Assembly (NCBI RefSeq): GCF_001039355.2
Contig: NW_019775641.1
Coordinates: forward strand, 189,424-253,423
Direction: 5' to 3'
From: Lingula anatina
Taxonomy: Eukaryota; Brachiopoda; Lingulata; Lingulida; Lingulidae
Length of the DNA: 64,000 bases
A model generated the notes under the pieces. It saw nothing but the letters and a program-made list of their open reading frames with translations, did not search any database and was not told the DNA's origin. This document shows, piece after piece, positions 39,201 to 50,167 of the stretch; position 1 is the first letter of the stretch; each line of letters opens with the position of its first letter. A program made the translations under genes and the position numbers.

Positions 39201-42200
39201 GAAGGAAGAGGTGAGTAGATAAACTGGGAGTTTTTTTTATTTATATTTCATTTTATTTAGTCATCTCATTATTTATTTATTTATTTTGATATCTAACAAG
39301 TGGGGTAATTACAAAAATATTGTATAAGTTGTTTGTAACATTTGCTGAATCCAATTCCTTTGATTATAATTCATCAGTTAAACATTAACATTTAATAAGA
39401 TATTTGTTACTTCTATGTATTAGTTGTAAATGTAATCATCAACATGTTACTATGCTCTATTTGTTCCATATAGGTTAAAAAACTGCAGTCTGCGTTAAGT
39501 CATAAAGATGTGCAATACAAACATGAAGTGAAGAAGAAAGAAAGGGAACTTAACAGACTGAAAGACAGACTGAACCAGCTTCTCACCGACAGAAGCCAGG
39601 AGAGAAGAATAGGTAAAATGTTTAACCAGGAAAAGTATGGCAAGTCATCAGTGATTTAACAATTCTCAAGGGTTATTGTAATTGCTTTTATGGAATGGTT
39701 TACAATTGCATCTTTTCATAAATCATTAGTTTTAGGAAGAATGGACACTAATGTCAAAAAGATGTTTACTTTACATAAAACCTTTAAATATGTTGAATAT
39801 ATAATTTTTTACTTTTGTTGTACCTGTTAAATAAATTGCAGGAATGGAAATTTTGAACTCACTCCAAAGAGCTGATGGCAAAAGAAGTACATGGAAAACC
39901 AAAACCAGCAACAACAAGTATGCAAATGAGAATTTTTGTTTTTCTGATCCCATTTTTACCATTTTTAAATTTCTTTAAAAGAATATTCACAACTGTAAAG
40001 CAACAGTAACTGTTGCTTTACAGTTGTGAATATTCTTTTAAAGAAATGATTTTGATGATTTTTGAATATGATTTTTGAAATGATTTTGATGATTTTTGAA
40101 TATTCTTTTAAAGAAATGATTTTAATGATTTTTGTTCAAAATATATTTTTGATTTACTATGCCACAAGAAGGATATTTATTAATCAGTAATATTACATTA
40201 TGGGAAAATGTTGATTAATCAGATATTTGATGACCTGTTCCAGACACGAAGAAGACATGTACAGACTTATAGTGGCTAACTATGAAGACAAACAGAGAGA
40301 ACTACTGGTAGAAAATGGTCAGTTACGGCAGTGCTTGAATGACATGCAAAAAGAACTGGTAGGCCTGCTCAATGGACAGCCATCTCCCAGAAAAGATCAG
40401 GTATACATTCCTCTGAATTTAATCCACTTGTTTAAGTGCTCAATTCTTAATTTCTTTTATTATTATTATTATTATCTATGAATGCCCCACGAAATGGTTA
40501 TAGATAAGACTGAAAAAAAAATGATATAGGAAAAATGGTTAGATTGATATGGATATCATTGTCATTCACAGACAATTAATTAGTACCGCCAGCGTGTACG
40601 CTGGCGGTACTCATGGTTTTAGTCCCGACCCGTCTCGTACGGCTCCTGCAGCTCCGCCAGCTCCGCGTGCTGGCGCCGGATACAAGTCACCGTTACCGCT
40701 TCTCCTCCTAGACTGCAAGGACCCATGTTCCCATCTCTTGGATTTAGGTCACATATAATCTCAACTTGAACCCCCTGTTCTTTTTGTCTCAGTCAGTGCA
40801 TTGGCCTGGGCATGACGCTCGTTGAAACACACCCTTGTCAAAATTTTTGAAAATTCAATGCCAAATATCTCCCAAATCGAAGGAATTATGGGAAAAATTA
40901 CTATAGAAGTCTGACTGAAAGTCATATGTGAAGATTCCAAATATGCCCTTGGATTTGACCTTTGACCTTTATTTCAAGGTCAAACGGGCCAAAATTTTCT
41001 AAAAATCTTAATTTTTTGCGAATTTTTTTTTTTTATTTCTGCTGATTTTCAGAAACTACACAGATCTTACCTTTAATATTATGGGTAGTTGTTACCCTTT
41101 GGGTCATCTTTCATCTTTTTGAGTTTGGTGTCAATCGGTGCATTTTCATGGGAGTAGCAGCCAAAACTGAAAACTTTCTCTAATTCTGGAACCGTTAATG
41201 CTAGAGACCGCTTGTTTTTTGCCTTTTGTAGAGCTCATTAAGTGCAACACAGAAGGTGGTGTCCATTTTTCCTTTTTCGATTCGGCTTAGGCGTTGCATT
41301 ATATATCAATAAGTTCAGTATTCAATATTCAGTGGTGAAAATAAAATGTGAAATATTCCAAAATTAGCTGAGATACGCACATAGTTACTATTGAACTTGA
41401 ATAGGAAGTCGTATACTGGTAATCTGACTGTGATCTTGAAATTGACCTTTGACCTACTTTTCACCATGAACTGCACTTTGCAAGTTTTCTGATCTTTATA
41501 TCTCCAAAACTGGCAAAGATTCGCCCATAGGTACTATTGAACTTGAATAGGAAGTCATATACTGGCAATTTACTGTGATCCTGAAATTGACCTTTGACCT
41601 AATTTTCACCATGAACTAAACTTTGCAAATTTTCCAGTCCTTATATCTCTAAAACTATCAGATATACGCCCATAGTTACTGTTGAACTTGAGTAGGAAGT
41701 CATATACTGGCAATCTTACTGTGACCTTGAAATTGACCTTTGACCTACTTTTCACCATGAATTGAACCTTGCAAATTTTGTCACCCTTATATCTCAGAAA
41801 ACTGACAGAGGTAGGCTCTTAGTTGCTATTGAACTTAAATAGGAAAGCATATACTGGCAATCTAACTGTGGCCTTGAAATTGACCTTTGACTTACTTTTT
41901 ATGATGAACTGTAGTTTGCATGTTTTCTGGCCTTTATATCTCCAAAATTGGCAAAGAAATGCCCATAGTTACTATTGAACTCGAATAGGAAGTCTTATAC
42001 TGTGACTTTGAAATTGACCTTTGTCCTTCTTTTTCACCATGAACTAAACTGCATATTTTCTTGCGCCTCATATCTTCAAAAATAGCAGAGATATGCCCAG
42101 TGTTGCCCCTTGGTTTTCTTTTTTATCAGCAAATATGCATTTCGAGTCTAGAAAATCACAGGAGTGATCAATGTGAGGAAAATACAGGTCAATTCGAAAA

Positions 42201-45200
42201 TTGATAGGACCATTTATACAGTTATGTTTTTTTTTCTTTTTTGCTTTTTTTTTTTATTTTTTTTTTGATATTTTGAGAATTCTTGTTTATTGCATTTTAT
42301 GGAGCTTGTCAAGCACAAGACTGGTAGTGGTCAAACACAAGACTGGTAGTGGTCAAACACAAGACTGGTTCGGTTTTCCATATGAATGAGCTTACTCCAG
42401 CTGGTGGTACAATATCCAGAGGTGGTATCACCTCTCTGATCCTCTAGTTTAGATCTTGTCTCCTATTAGTTCCTACACATTAAGCTGTCCTTCTGCATTT
42501 TTGTCGCAGTGTATTTCCAAAGAAAGATTTATGTTGGAGATTTATATTTTATTCTATATGCAAGTCAAATATTAAATTGTATATATACTGTTATGACAGC
42601 CTGGTATGAATTCCATTTGGTACTTAAATATGAGTTCTTTCAAGAAAAACATAATGTGATAATGCATTTTTGTTTTATAATTCTTGGATGTCTTTTTTTA
42701 ATTCTAGATACACCATGAAGACTCTTTGGAAGATAGTGAAGATGACAAAGCATCAGTTGGCACTACATCAGAGTTTTCTGATGGTTGGTAGTCTGTATTA
42801 TAAATTTGTTTGAAAACAAATTATTTTAAAAAATATTTTTTTTAAAAGAATGACAACATGAAAGAATTTGTTTTGAAAAGATCTCAATTTATTCATTTTA
42901 GGCTACTTTCAAATGCCCTATGAAATGGTGAGAGATGAGATTGAGAAAAGTTTAAAAGACAAGTGGACACAGCTAAAGCAGAGAGTAAGAGACCTGGAAA
43001 AAGAACAGAGTAAGGGACATATGAGTTTTTTTATACAGAGATTGATATTTATGGGTGAAAGTTCAGGATTATGCCTGATTTTAGGATTTTTATTCTTCAT
43101 TTTGATATTTTTTATATGGTGTAAATGTGATGAAAAATTGCAAGCCAGAACTTGTACCCATGGATTTTTAAAGAGTTATTTTCTTTTTAAATTTACTTTT
43201 CATTAATTCAGGAATCTTTAAGAATCTACAACCAAAATGTACAGAGTGGGCCTGGAAAGAACCCTCAAAATTTATATATTGTGATTTTGATACTTTTGAA
43301 TTACCAAACATTATTTAACATGATTTTCCAGTACCCTGATGTGTGTACATCATGAAAGTCTTGAAGTTTGAAATTTGCTTCAGTTTATGTATTATTATTA
43401 TGTGCTCTTTTTTACCTGATGATAATGCATTATTCCCTCATTTCAGCTGACAGAAGACTGAGTTCTGAAAGTGAAAAGAGCAATCAAGAAGTGGAGAAGC
43501 TACAACAGCAGATCCTTGAGTATCAAGAGGTTATCAAACAACAAGAACAACTTATTCAGGTAAAGTTATGTGTGTTATAGCAGACAGTGTGAGGGAATAA
43601 CATAATTCATTCTCTTGCATATCTTGGTAGACTGTGTCATTGGTTATTTAATAAAGATGTGTATTGGAGTGGGGTCAGTGGATTAGGCCTACTGTCTTCC
43701 AAAACAAAATAAAACAGCAGGTTCAATAGCCATCTTTTCTCAGAATGGGAGAAATGCCACTCTTCCGGAGCCTTAGAAAAGTTTTTACTTAAATTTATTT
43801 ACAAAAATGATATTATGCTACCCTCCTTTTTTTTCTTGCTGTCCTGAGTCAGCCAGTATTAAGGGCAATTAGCATTCAGATTATTTATGAACAATAAACA
43901 AATATATTCCAGCAATCAATGCAGAATACTGACAATGATTCTGCCTTCCAAGACCCCTGTCTGCTCGAAGAACGTGAAGCTCTGACTGCAGAGAAGAAGC
44001 TGTTCAACCAACAGAAAAAGCATTTTGAGGAAGAAAGGAAAAACTTCACTGAAGCTGCAATCAGACTGGGGAGAGAGGTAGTTAATATGTTCATAGTAAA
44101 ACTAGTTATCCTTCCTTAAGAGTATAAGAAAGCTCTCATTACCAGAAAGCCAGAAGCAATTGGCAATTTATAGTAAAGTTTCTTATGGGATTTGTTTTTC
44201 CCAGATATGGTATGAATCGATTATCTTGATATTGCATATTTGTGCCTTCAGAATTTGAATTGGCTTACTTTAAAACTAGTTTCACCTTCACTTTAGAAAA
44301 GAGCCTTTGAAGAAGAGAAAGCCAGGCAACTGAGGGACCAGTTCATGAGCATGACTCCATTTGGCTCCATGGACAAAAGTGTTTCAGTATTGGGTTCCCA
44401 TTCCTACTCAGGTAAGAAAATAAGCCTTTGACCTTACCAAAAATATTGTTATCCTCAGAAAATGAGTATATGGAACATCTGCCACCTGTGTATGAAGACT
44501 AGACATTTGAAAACATTCTCAGAGATAAATTAAAATAGATTGGTGATAGTTATCGGAACCTTTAATTTTCTATAGTACCTGACATGGCCAAGCTGACACC
44601 AGCCAACCCCGTCTTCTCACCACTGCCTGAGAGAACTGAAAGTCTCAAGACGCCATCTACAGTTGATTTATACAGGACTATTGGGCTGATACATGACCAA
44701 CACAGCAGGTAAGGCACTTTAGAGTTCAGGTTTATTGGTTAAATGAAGTATATTGTTATCACTGAGGCCTTCATGTTGTTGTTCTAGATGACATTTTAAT
44801 AATAAACCTAAAAGTTTGCCCGTTTCTTTTGGCATGGTTCACAAAAGCCCCAAACGCTGGTAGACCTTTTAATAGATTTGTTTATGTTATTTTCATTAAG
44901 AAATCCTCCTTTCAACTTGTTTTAAGCATTTTTTCTTAATTTGTAGTAGTTCAACCACATCAACCAAGCGCTCGCCCAGTCCAACTAGGTCACGCGATTC
45001 CAAAAATTTGAGCAAATCTCAGTCCTCCTCCACCAGACGCTCCAATATATCGTCCAACGGAAGATCTTCAGAAGCCACCAACAGCAGGCCTTCCTCGGAC
45101 TCCAGCCAGAGGATTGCGGAACATGTTGCCAATGTGAGACTGGCTCTGTTTAACAAGTCTGGGACAGCTGGTATGTCTGGGACAGCTGGTAAGTCCGGGA

Positions 45201-45289
45201 CAGGAAATCACAGGAAAGGTGGACAGGGAGAGGATGGAGGCAGAAACAGTTGGAGAAAAGATGACAGAACAGGGTCATATGGCTTTTAA
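36237..45289 (+). CDS. SSX2IP: SSX2IP / ADIP (afadin- and alpha-actinin-binding protein)
   Basis: SSX2IP (Msd1 relative) is a centriolar-satellite protein that anchors microtubules at centrosomes and basal bodies and binds afadin at adherens junctions. Thirteen exons: 36237-36557, 38475-38614, 39042-39210, 39474-39612, 39842-39917, 40244-40400, 42708-42783, 42902-43009, 43447-43559, 43913-44077, 44297-44411, 44576-44708 and 44947-45289. They join in frame to 2055 nt, 684 residues; human is 614. Hallmarks are ELTTLGFPSLY, YKHEVKKKERELNRLKDRL, MEILNSLQRADGKRSTW and ERKNFTEAAIRLG. Most of residues 150-500 is predicted coiled coil. The last exon is Ser/Arg-rich and low complexity, with a short SGTAG repeat. 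The 2.3-kb intron after 40400 holds a large repeat. Confidence 0.93.
36558..38474 (+). other. SSX2IP intron 1 (coding)
   Basis: A 1.9-kb AT-rich intron. It contains a TTTA-rich low-complexity tract at about 38237-38300. No exon, RNA gene or transposon is recognised. Confidence 0.6.
39969..40047. repeat. Perfect palindrome, 39-bp arms with one central base
   Basis: The left arm 39969-40007 (starts ATTTCTTTAAAAGAATATTC) is the exact reverse complement of 40009-40047, around the single base 40008. It is followed to about 40135 by direct repeats of GAATATTCTTTTAAAGAAAT and GATTTTGATGATTTTTG. It lies in the SSX2IP intron between exons 39842-39917 and 40244-40400. Confidence 0.95.
40575..42447 (+). 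mobile_element. Helitron-like non-autonomous element in an SSX2IP intron
   Basis: A block of about 1.9 kb sits between exons 40244-40400 and 42708-42783. The 3' end has the hairpin AGAGGTGGTATCACCTCT (42418-42435), 12 bases ending CTAG (42447), then host T. The left part has a 13-bp stem hairpin, arms AGTACCGCCAGCG (40582-40594) and its complement (40599-40611), with loop TGTA; GCTGGCGGTAC there recurs as GCTGGTGGTAC near the 3' end. The interior holds tandem repeats of about 146 bp, and three 23-base repeats around ACACAAGACTGGTAGTGGTC (about 42312-42372). The exact 5' end is not determined and may lie slightly upstream. No Rep/helicase coding is seen. A 74-base copy of the 3' end is at 8877-8950. 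Confidence 0.6.
41350..42080. repeat. Tandem repeat, about five units of about 146 bp, each with TTGACCTTTGACCT
   Basis: The motif GAAATTGACCTTTGACCT and variants starts at 41442, 41587, 41733, 41880 and 42014 (spacings 145, 146, 147 and 134). Each unit also carries a diverged version of CATAGTTACTATTGAACTTG and AATAGGAAGTCATATACTGG. A related motif lies at about 40965. Several copies contain a perfect direct repeat of AGGTCA spaced by one base on the minus strand. Confidence 0.85.
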
Positions 45290-46711
45290 TGGGACCAATG
45301 GTGTATATTGATTTGATGTGAGAGATTTCTATTTTGGGTAATTTTATATAAAGATTTTTTTTTCCTCAAATGGGACCAAATGTATTGATATGTGAATTTC
45401 TTAAAAGATATACTATAGGACCAATTCTTTGTTATTTTTCCCCACAAAAGGGACCAAATATGTTATATGAATATTTTTGAAAATATATTATTGGACCAAT
45501 ACAAAAATATTGAAATTGTCTGGGTAATGTTCGAAACTTAAGATCTGGGCATTCTATTATAATGGTTGATTTTTCAAAAATATGTTCTGCGATGATTCTT
45601 ATTGTTGCAACTTGAAGTACAGTTGATTCAAGGGATAAATGATGCATTTAAGATGGGACCAAATGGTAAAAATACTCTGTTGTGATGGGTAAGATCTCGG
45701 CTTCAGATGCTAAAAAAACTTTCAGATTAACTTTGAGTGTAGTCGATAACAGTTCAGCCTTTGTGATATCACAATAATATGTACTTGCTTTATCAATTAG
45801 TGTTACATTCTGGTGATATTTGAAATGATAAAAATTGCTGCATTTTGTGATATTAGGACTAGTATCAGTGTAGAGATGAAAGATTCTTCAGGTTGTGAAT
45901 ATTATACAGTAAGCTCAGAGCTCATTTCTTTGTGTACATACGTGATGAATATATCTGATTATGTTAGCATTGCTGCACCTTTTTCTGTGCATGCTGTACA
46001 AGATGTAACACTGCCAGTTATGAATCATAGATTTATCAATGAGGTTTTCATAAAGCGAAAAACAAACAAGAACTTTCAATATTGTTTTGTAATGTATCTT
46101 TGACATGAACATAAGATTTCATCATATTCCTCTCAGATGACATGATGAAAAAAGTTAATACTGAATTTTAATTATGAATTTTTAAAATTATATAACTTCA
46201 TAGTGATGAGGAAATCTATTACAACCAAGCAAAGTTATCTGCTAAGTAAACAGAAAACATTTGCTTGCAGAAAAAAAAGTCTTTTCACAATGGTTTATGT
46301 GCATATATTGGTGAAAAGTAATATGTGAAACAAATTGCTGGATGTTCTTGTAACAACTGGTTGTGATTAATTCGTTATTTAAACATATCATGGAGAGAAG
46401 TGAAAGCTAAATGCCATTACATTCCTTTAAGCATAATCCGCCCACCGTAATGCCACTTTGTGTACTCGACTATGTGATTTATAATGACCAGACTTCTTTG
46501 ATATTGCTATTTATTTGTTTATACATATCATATTGATTAAATTAGGATATTATACATATAATGTCGCAAAGTCATGCTAAAAACTTTGTAACTGTAGCAT
46601 TATTATTACGTTTTTCTCGTGTATTTTGTTTTTCTGTTCTATTTTCTGTGTACTTTTGTTCATTTTGCGTTATCTATGTATGTGCCAGTTATTGGAATTT
46701 GAATAAGGTTA

Positions 46712-46717
46712 AATAAA
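46712..46717 (+). terminator. SSX2IP polyadenylation signal AATAAA
   Basis: AATAAA about 1.4 kb after the stop codon, kept at 50921-50926 in the second copy. Confidence 0.5.
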
Positions 46718-47593
46718 AACCAAGAAAAAGTTAAAATTGTTTATTGATACTGGGAAATCCTTATATTAACTTTTATTTCTCTTTAAAAATACTTAATTAA
46801 AAGCAACAATATCAGAGCATTTCAACAGTGAGACAAGCAACTTTGGGTACAAACATCTGTTCTTAATTACAAGTGACATAAACATTTAAATAATCCTTAA
46901 TTTTATAATAATATTATAATTCTATGATGATATGATGGTATCCAGGTTTCATGAAAAAAAATTTACTTTCTACCAAAATAGTGTCTCAAAAAAGTCATTA
47001 ATAGAAATGATCCAACCTGCAGTTCATCTCTTTTCCACTTATAACTAGGCAGCAGCCTAATTCACAGAGCCACACAGCGATGCAGATGGTGCATTATTTT
47101 TTCATAACATGTACAGTATTTAGAATATCTGAAATCCATTCTTCTTTAAATTCTTTACTAAATCTCCTAGAACTTGTACAAAACCAAGAATAATCCTTGA
47201 GTCTTGTAGAGTAAAACTTACAAGGGCTGCGATTAATTAATTATTATTATTATTTATTTATTTATTTTTATTTTTTGTCTGTGTTTATGTATACATCCAT
47301 TTTATCACCTTTACGAGTTCTCTTACATATCCCATGATTATTTTTTTTTAAAGTTTCATAAAATAAAATATAAATAAATTAAAACAGACACATGCAGTCA
47401 ACCAAATGTTAACATGTGAAGTCATTTAGAAGGCATTTGATATATTAAGAGGGAATGATCGATCGTCGAAAACAATAACATATTATTTATTTGAAAATAA
47501 ATAACTCGGAAAAAATATAATGAAGTTTTATAGGTCGAAGAGGATAAGTAAGTAAGTAACATATTATTTATTCATAATTAACTAATTTTATGT

Positions 47594-47680
47594 CGGTGAT
47601 ATTAGCCTGCTATGGCTAGTGTTGTGCTTGTTGGAAAACTGACGTGAAATAAAATTATGTTATGTTATGTTATGTTATGA
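47594..47680 (+). mobile_element. 87-bp insertion with (TTATG)n tail, only in the first copy
   Basis: The first copy has 87 extra bases between TTTTATGT and AGCTAACC relative to the second copy (about 51822). The insert ends GAAATAAAATTATG followed by repeated TTATG. A 5'-truncated element with a short-repeat 3' tail suggests a non-LTR retrotransposon or SINE 3' end; the family is unknown. Confidence 0.55.
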
Positions 47681-47764
47681 GCTAACCAAAAGACTTGCGA
47701 AAATTTGATTCGAACGTCAACGAAGTGCACGTGTGAAACAGAGAACGATCAACTTCCGCACTAG

Positions 47765-47798
47765 CAATGACCTAGTTAGAGAATTTACTAGGTCATTG
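47765..47798. promoter_or_regulatory. Conserved inverted repeat upstream of the P450
   Basis: Arms CAATGACCTAGT and ACTAGGTCATTG (12 bp) flank a 10-base spacer about 275 bases before the start codon. The other copy (51909-51942) keeps both arms exactly and differs only in the spacer. The arms hold TGACCT and AGGTCA, nuclear-receptor half-site sequences in everted arrangement. A regulatory role is inferred. Confidence 0.4.
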
Positions 47799-48072
47799 TA
47801 CTGGGAGTGTGCCTTCCGCACGATGTCAACAATGTGTAAAATGTGTTTTACTACAGCTTGGATTTAGCTTTCTTCAGTATATGTGGTTGCAGTTTTTTGT
47901 TGCTCTATAACAGTGATACATATTATAACATTTTAAAAGGCAATTAGCTAAAGAAAAAGGTCGCGAGTATCTGAAGACTGAAGCCTGAAGGCTCAACAAA
48001 AATATAAGTTACGGATGTGCATGTACCGATACATGTAGTCATACTACTACCGCTAGGTCCTTAATGCCCACT

Positions 48073-49959
48073 ATGTTTCCAGAGCCAGACGTTATCACAG
48101 TGACGGTATACATTCTTTCCATACTGCTGGGACTGGTTTTGTACCGGTTTATGGTATGGTATATGCAGATCCTGGTCAAGGTTGCTTTTATTGACCAATT
48201 CCCTGGACCTCCTAAACATTGGTTGTGGGGAAATTTGCATCAGGTAACTTTAGGTCAAATGTGAGTGTGCATGTTCTTTAAATTACTTTATATTCAACAA
48301 AACACTATGGCCTGCCATCGACATCTTCACACTCATTCCTAGGACCCAAATACAGTAGACAAGTTGAGTACGTGGACCCTACATGTAGATACTGTAATTC
48401 TTAACCAAACAAATTCCCCAAACTACAAAGTAGTACTTATTTATTCATTCATTAATTATAAATTCCATTCCAGCATCCAGGCATGAATGATGCCTGTTTG
48501 AAGTGGATACTGCAGCTGACAGAACAACACAAGACTGCCTTTCGTTATTGGTTTGGCCCCTTTAAAGTGTGTGTGGCTGTGGTCCACCCAGACACTGTCA
48601 AAGTAATACTGAACAGCACCGAGCCCAAGACTTCCTTGGGAGGATATAACCTTATGCAGGACTGGCTAGGTATAGCTTAGTATTAACTGAAGAACTGTAC
48701 AGTACATCGAGACTATTCAACCCAGAATCATTTAATATATAGCTTTTCTCCCCTTACAAATTATGAAAAAAGTTTCTCTACATTTAAAATTTATAAGTTA
48801 CACAGACAAATACACACACACATGCATACATACACATACACACACACAACATTCAAAATTCTTCGTATTTTATTGTCGTGTTATAATTTTTTTTTAAATT
48901 TCTTTGACTCTTATTGTTTGTAATTATTGGATCTTATAATGAAATATTATTGTTTGTTTTTGAAGGAAATGGCCTCCTGCTTAGTAAAGGAGAACTGTGG
49001 CATCGTAATCGCAAGCTGATTTCTCCTGGTTTTCACTTTGATGTACTTAAGCCATATGTTAACATTTACAACAGAACAGTAGAAGTTTTTATGGTAAGTT
49101 CTTGAGATGTGAGTGTAAAAGATGCTTTATTTGCACAGAAATGTCTTTAACTTTTATGAACATGGTGCCTGCATTCTTTCTTATAATGTCCAAACACAGT
49201 GATCTTTTTCAGTTGCAAAAGTGATTGACTCTAGCTCAAAAAAATTACTTCGGTAAGAAAAAGAAATCTGGCTAGAACTAAATATAATGAAGAGCAATTA
49301 ATTTATAAACCTGGGTGCTCTGTTTAATTCACATGAACATAAATTGTTTGATATTTATCTTTTGTTTATAATTTCATTTCATTGTATCAGGAGAAAATGT
49401 CAGCAGCTGCCAGTCTAGGTACCAGTTTTGAAGTGTCGTCACCTTTAGGACTGTGCACCCTGGACACCATGTTACAGTGCGCTTTTTCTGTTCAAGAAAA
49501 AATTCAGGAGCAAGGGTAATTGTTTCTGCACTAAAAAATTCTTATTCCCAAGCACACTGCGCACAGCAAGTGCTGTCTCAAATCAGTAAAAAGGCATATA
49601 GAACCTAAGTTGATAATCCCAGAGATTTCACAAATTCACCCTTTGTTACCTAGGTGTTCTCTATCCAAAACTGTCAAGAAAATTATGATCTATAAACATG
49701 TTTAGTTTTTAAGTACTAATTAAGGGTACTTGTATATTATATAGTTGTTAACAACTAACGGACAAGAATGGAGGAGAGCCATATGTGGGAAAAGGTCCAA
49801 CTCTGTTCATGCAGGACTGAAGACCTGAAAAACCATGATGATGATTAACCTCTCTACCAGTGGATAAAATTCACATTTCTCTCACTTTTCTTTCAGTGAC
49901 TCTCATCCTTTCAGTAAAGCCACTGCTATGTTATGCAGACTAGTATTAGATAGAGCATT
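48073..49959 (+). CDS. CYP4-family P450, first copy of exons 1-5 (probable allele)
   Basis: Exons 48073-48243, 48474-48669, 48966-49093, 49391-49515 and 49897-49959 match the first five exons of the complete gene at 52232 with few changes. An upstream ATG at 48064 exists only here (AAG in the other copy), so 48073 is the likelier start. After exon 5 the contig degrades into a poly(T) tract and the N at 50167. No heme-binding exons follow, so this is not a functional separate gene as assembled. Confidence 0.85.
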
Positions 49960-50044
49960 GTAAGTTATACTTGGATAATCATCATGTATTCAAGTGTCTT
50001 CCTTGACTTTTTTAAATGCTTAATTTTGAAATAAAGTCAGAAAT

Positions 50045-50045
<1 letters not shown>

Positions 50046-50102
<57 letters not shown>

Positions 50103-50166
50103 CTTTAAAAATTAAAAAAAAAAAATTTTAAAATTTTTTTTAACCTTTTTTATTTTTTTTTTTGTA
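50046..50166. repeat. Poly(T) and low-complexity contig end
   Basis: About 55 T in a row followed by A/T-only noise up to the N at 50167. The other copy has only a short A/T run at about 54221-54244. This looks like unreliable terminal sequence of a contig. Confidence 0.8.
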
Positions 50167-50167
50167 N

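Larger units (their letters stand above)
45290..48072 (+). other. SSX2IP 3' UTR and upstream region of the P450 (first copy)
   Basis: No coding exon is recognised. AATAAA at 46712-46717 probably ends a 3' UTR of about 1.4 kb. Sequence from 45961 on recurs from 50169. The last few hundred bases before 48073 are the P450 promoter/5' UTR, with a conserved inverted repeat at 47765-47798 and an E-box CACGTG near 47729. Confidence 0.6.

Noticed and set aside
40549-40758. A 69-codon open frame with Pro/Ala-rich peptide in the SSX2IP intron
   Set aside because: It lies inside the repeat element, is driven by a local GC-rich patch and shows no domain or splice context.
50046-50166. Poly(T) as a retrotransposon or mRNA tail insertion
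   Set aside because: It sits at a contig end followed by A/T noise, and the matching allele has only a short A/T run; sequencing or assembly artefact is more likely.
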